Origin: Notospermus geniculatus
Taxonomy: Eukaryota; Nemertea; Pilidiophora; Heteronemertea; Lineidae
Assembly (NCBI GenBank): GCA_002633025.1
Contig: NMRB01000321.1
Coordinates: forward strand, 188,735-252,734
DNA length: 64,000 nucleotides
Direction of reading: 5' to 3'
Part shown: positions 62,225-64,000 of the stretch, piece by piece
How positions within the stretch are numbered: position 1 is the stretch's first letter
Layout: every line of letters begins with the position of its first letter
Made by a program: the position numbers and the translations under genes
The notes under the pieces: model-generated
The model's database searches: none
Told to the model about the DNA's origin: nothing
What the model saw: the letters and a program-made list of their open reading frames with translations, nothing else

Positions 62225-62664
62225 GGCTGGCGATGGTTAATACAGTTGTCTACGACTGTCTACACAGCTAATACAGTCCGATCCTCCATGTAATTTTTCT
62301 CTTGATTAAGCTAGCTGACCGCAACACGGATGTTCATACCGACGGGAAATTGATACCGACTACGACAGGGTATGATTAAATCTCATTCGGTGATGTCAGT
62401 CCGGAGGTGTCGTGTACATCGCCCAAAATGAACCTGATTCAGGCGGCAAAAGCAGGCAATTTTCTGGTGCCAATCACAGAAAGCTGCAGAGATAAGAGAA
62501 TGGCGGTGGCGCATTCGTAATGTAAGGTCGAATACAGTTATTTGCAGTTATTTTGCTCAGATCCGAGACTTACATGTAAACTCCTTTTCTGCGCCAGGCT
62601 AAAGGTACTGTCGCACTCTAGTTCTCTAAACGTCCTGTTCCGTTTTTAAAAAATCGTAAAACGG
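62225..62664. other. Non-coding stretch
   Basis: No supported gene or repeat family. Confidence 0.35.
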
Positions 62665-62872
62665 GCTAGAACGTATAATGTTGGCCAAATAATGTCTCGA
62701 AGTGCTGGAGCACCCTTCCCGTCCGAGCCCGTCCATGAAGTTCGTATTCCCCTGTAAAAAGTTGCCACTACATCCACTCCGTTCGCACACAGTTTGAGCC
62801 GTTCGGCAACATTTTCAAGAACGTACTGAGAACTAGCTCAGTGTGATGGGGCATTAGGTCTATGCTCGAGTT
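62665..62872 (-). repeat. Dispersed 210-bp repeat, copy 2
   Basis: Reverse complement of 14605-14830. Retains GTGGATGTAGTGG without the hexamer. Confidence 0.8.
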
Positions 62873-62894
62873 CGAAGACCGTCCGTATTTTCAA

Positions 62895-63075
62895 AATACT
62901 ACATCAAGTTCAGCCGACCTTTCGGCAAATGCTATTGTTCGCTCTCCCGTTCAAACTGTTGGGCGTCACCTCTTTCCGATTCAAATGACTCCACGGAAAA
63001 AGCTTTTGTTCGCTCTCTCGTCGGCGTTTTGTTGTTGGTCAAATGACGGCAGAATCGGATGAAGTATAAACCAAG
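62895..63075 (+). repeat. GCGAACAATAG-family repeat, two units
   Basis: TTCAGCCGACC, GGCAAATGCTATTG, TTCGCTCTCCCG, then ACGGAAAAAGCTTTTG, TTCGCTCTCTCG, GGCAGAATCGGATG and AAGTATAAACC. Confidence 0.8.
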
Positions 63076-64000
63076 AAAATCCTCCATGGCCGGCGGGTTA
63101 AGCCGTGCCATATAACTATAGGGGTACAGCACATACGACAAAAACTGCATTTGCATAAAGTGCTTGCCGACAATGTCTGGCATACTTTAGCAAATTCAGC
63201 AGCCGTTATCACCTTTTAAAGACAGGGCGCGGCAACTTTCCGTGACAATACAAGCAGCATGTGGGAATCGTCTTGCACCGTTTGCGCCAGACATCACATA
63301 AATCATTTTCAACGGCTGAAGAGAGAGGCACCAGTCGAGCGTCAACAGACGTGCTTACACCTTTAAATCTGTACACATGCACTGACTGACAGTAACACTA
63401 GGGGCTGCTTTGACAAGCGTCTCTCAAGCGCATCACCTTGAATGAACTGCAAGTATTCATTTCGACTCCAATATCCTGAGGGTAATCATTTCAAACACGA
63501 CGAGAATCAATAAGTTCATCTACATTATTGCCGTCGAGGTGTAAATCAATGTTATTCTAAGTATCATCAAAGGGTGTTGCTTGGCCTGGATCTTAAGGAT
63601 GGATCAAAGTACGTTCACAGACCACAGTGGCACGTCAATAGGCTTGTATTACATTTGCTCCCACAAGCTCGCCCCTGTGACCGAGCGAAGCGAGGAAGTG
63701 ATGACACAAACCGCTGGCACACTTGAACTCGCCCAAGTCAATCGTCTCTCAAGAAGTTGTTATAAGCGCAAATTAAAAACCGTTACCTGATTTGTATTCC
63801 ACACAAGTTCCTTTTTCATGATATCCAGAAGAATTCACAAAAAAGTTGAGATAAAAAGGCACTTTGTTGCAGAAACGCGGAAGAATATTTTTTCGTGGAA
63901 ATCCGGGCACAGCATATCCAGCACTGACGATTTCAAGCAATCTGATTGGATGAGCTATAAATTTGAACTGAAGAGAAACATTGAATGCGCTTTTGTTTAA
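63076..64000. other. Non-coding stretch
   Basis: No supported gene or repeat family to the end of the window. A frame stays open to the last base at 63818-64000 but gives no recognisable protein. Confidence 0.35.

Overview
This window looks like nuclear DNA from a metazoan, most likely a marine invertebrate. A deuterostome (amphioxus, hemichordate or echinoderm) is my best guess, but the sequence alone does not settle it. The evidence is the absence of prokaryotic gene structure, about 43 copies of the octamer TACATGTA, tRNA-derived SINEs, and a very dense population of short inverted-repeat (MITE-like) elements. There are single Ns at 1968, 33821 and 43573, and one 607-base assembly gap at 6211-6817 inside C-rich repeat sequence.

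I find no protein-coding gene that I can support. Every open frame is short, unlike any family I recognise, and usually falls inside a repeat. In the one case where an open frame exists in two copies (5354-5623 and 8879-9147), all six base differences I found change an amino acid, so there is no sign of coding constraint. No promoter or functional tRNA gene is supported. The window reads as an intergenic or intronic repeat graveyard.

Layout. 0-6 kb: hairpins, trimer of the GCGAACAATAG repeat, a 410-bp foldback and a TATA-flanked MITE. 6-7.1 kb: C-rich element and gap. 7.2-10.8 kb: a 1.5-kb tandem duplication whose second copy carries a 130-bp MITE with a TTA target duplication. 11-19 kb: more GCGAACAATAG repeats, several MITEs and a tRNA-like sequence. 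19.2-21.2 kb: element with long terminal inverted repeats. 22.7-24.6 kb: a 22-bp minisatellite and a 27-bp minisatellite. 26-32 kb: TTAA-flanked MITEs, one with a CTCF-like motif, and a dimer loaded with AGGTCA nuclear-receptor half-sites. 32-44 kb: SINE, nested palindromes, and two short insertions with long target duplications, each holding a hammerhead-ribozyme-like core. 44-51 kb: AGGGAGG MITE pairs, foldback, SINE. 51-53 kb: SINE fragments and a 59-bp tandem array. 54-61 kb: nested MITEs and a 584-bp palindrome made of CCATGG/CCTAGG modules. 61.8-62.2 kb: a second array of the 22-bp minisatellite. The rest shows no structure I can name.

The most interesting signal cuts across all element types. 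Comparing copies of the same repeat shows that the hexamer ACATGT has been inserted cleanly at T^A positions again and again (TA becomes TA-CATG-TA), in MITEs, SINEs, minisatellites and the large palindrome alike. The second is the pair of hammerhead-like insertions with 15-bp and 17-bp target duplications, which suggests short non-autonomous retroelements related to Penelope-like elements.
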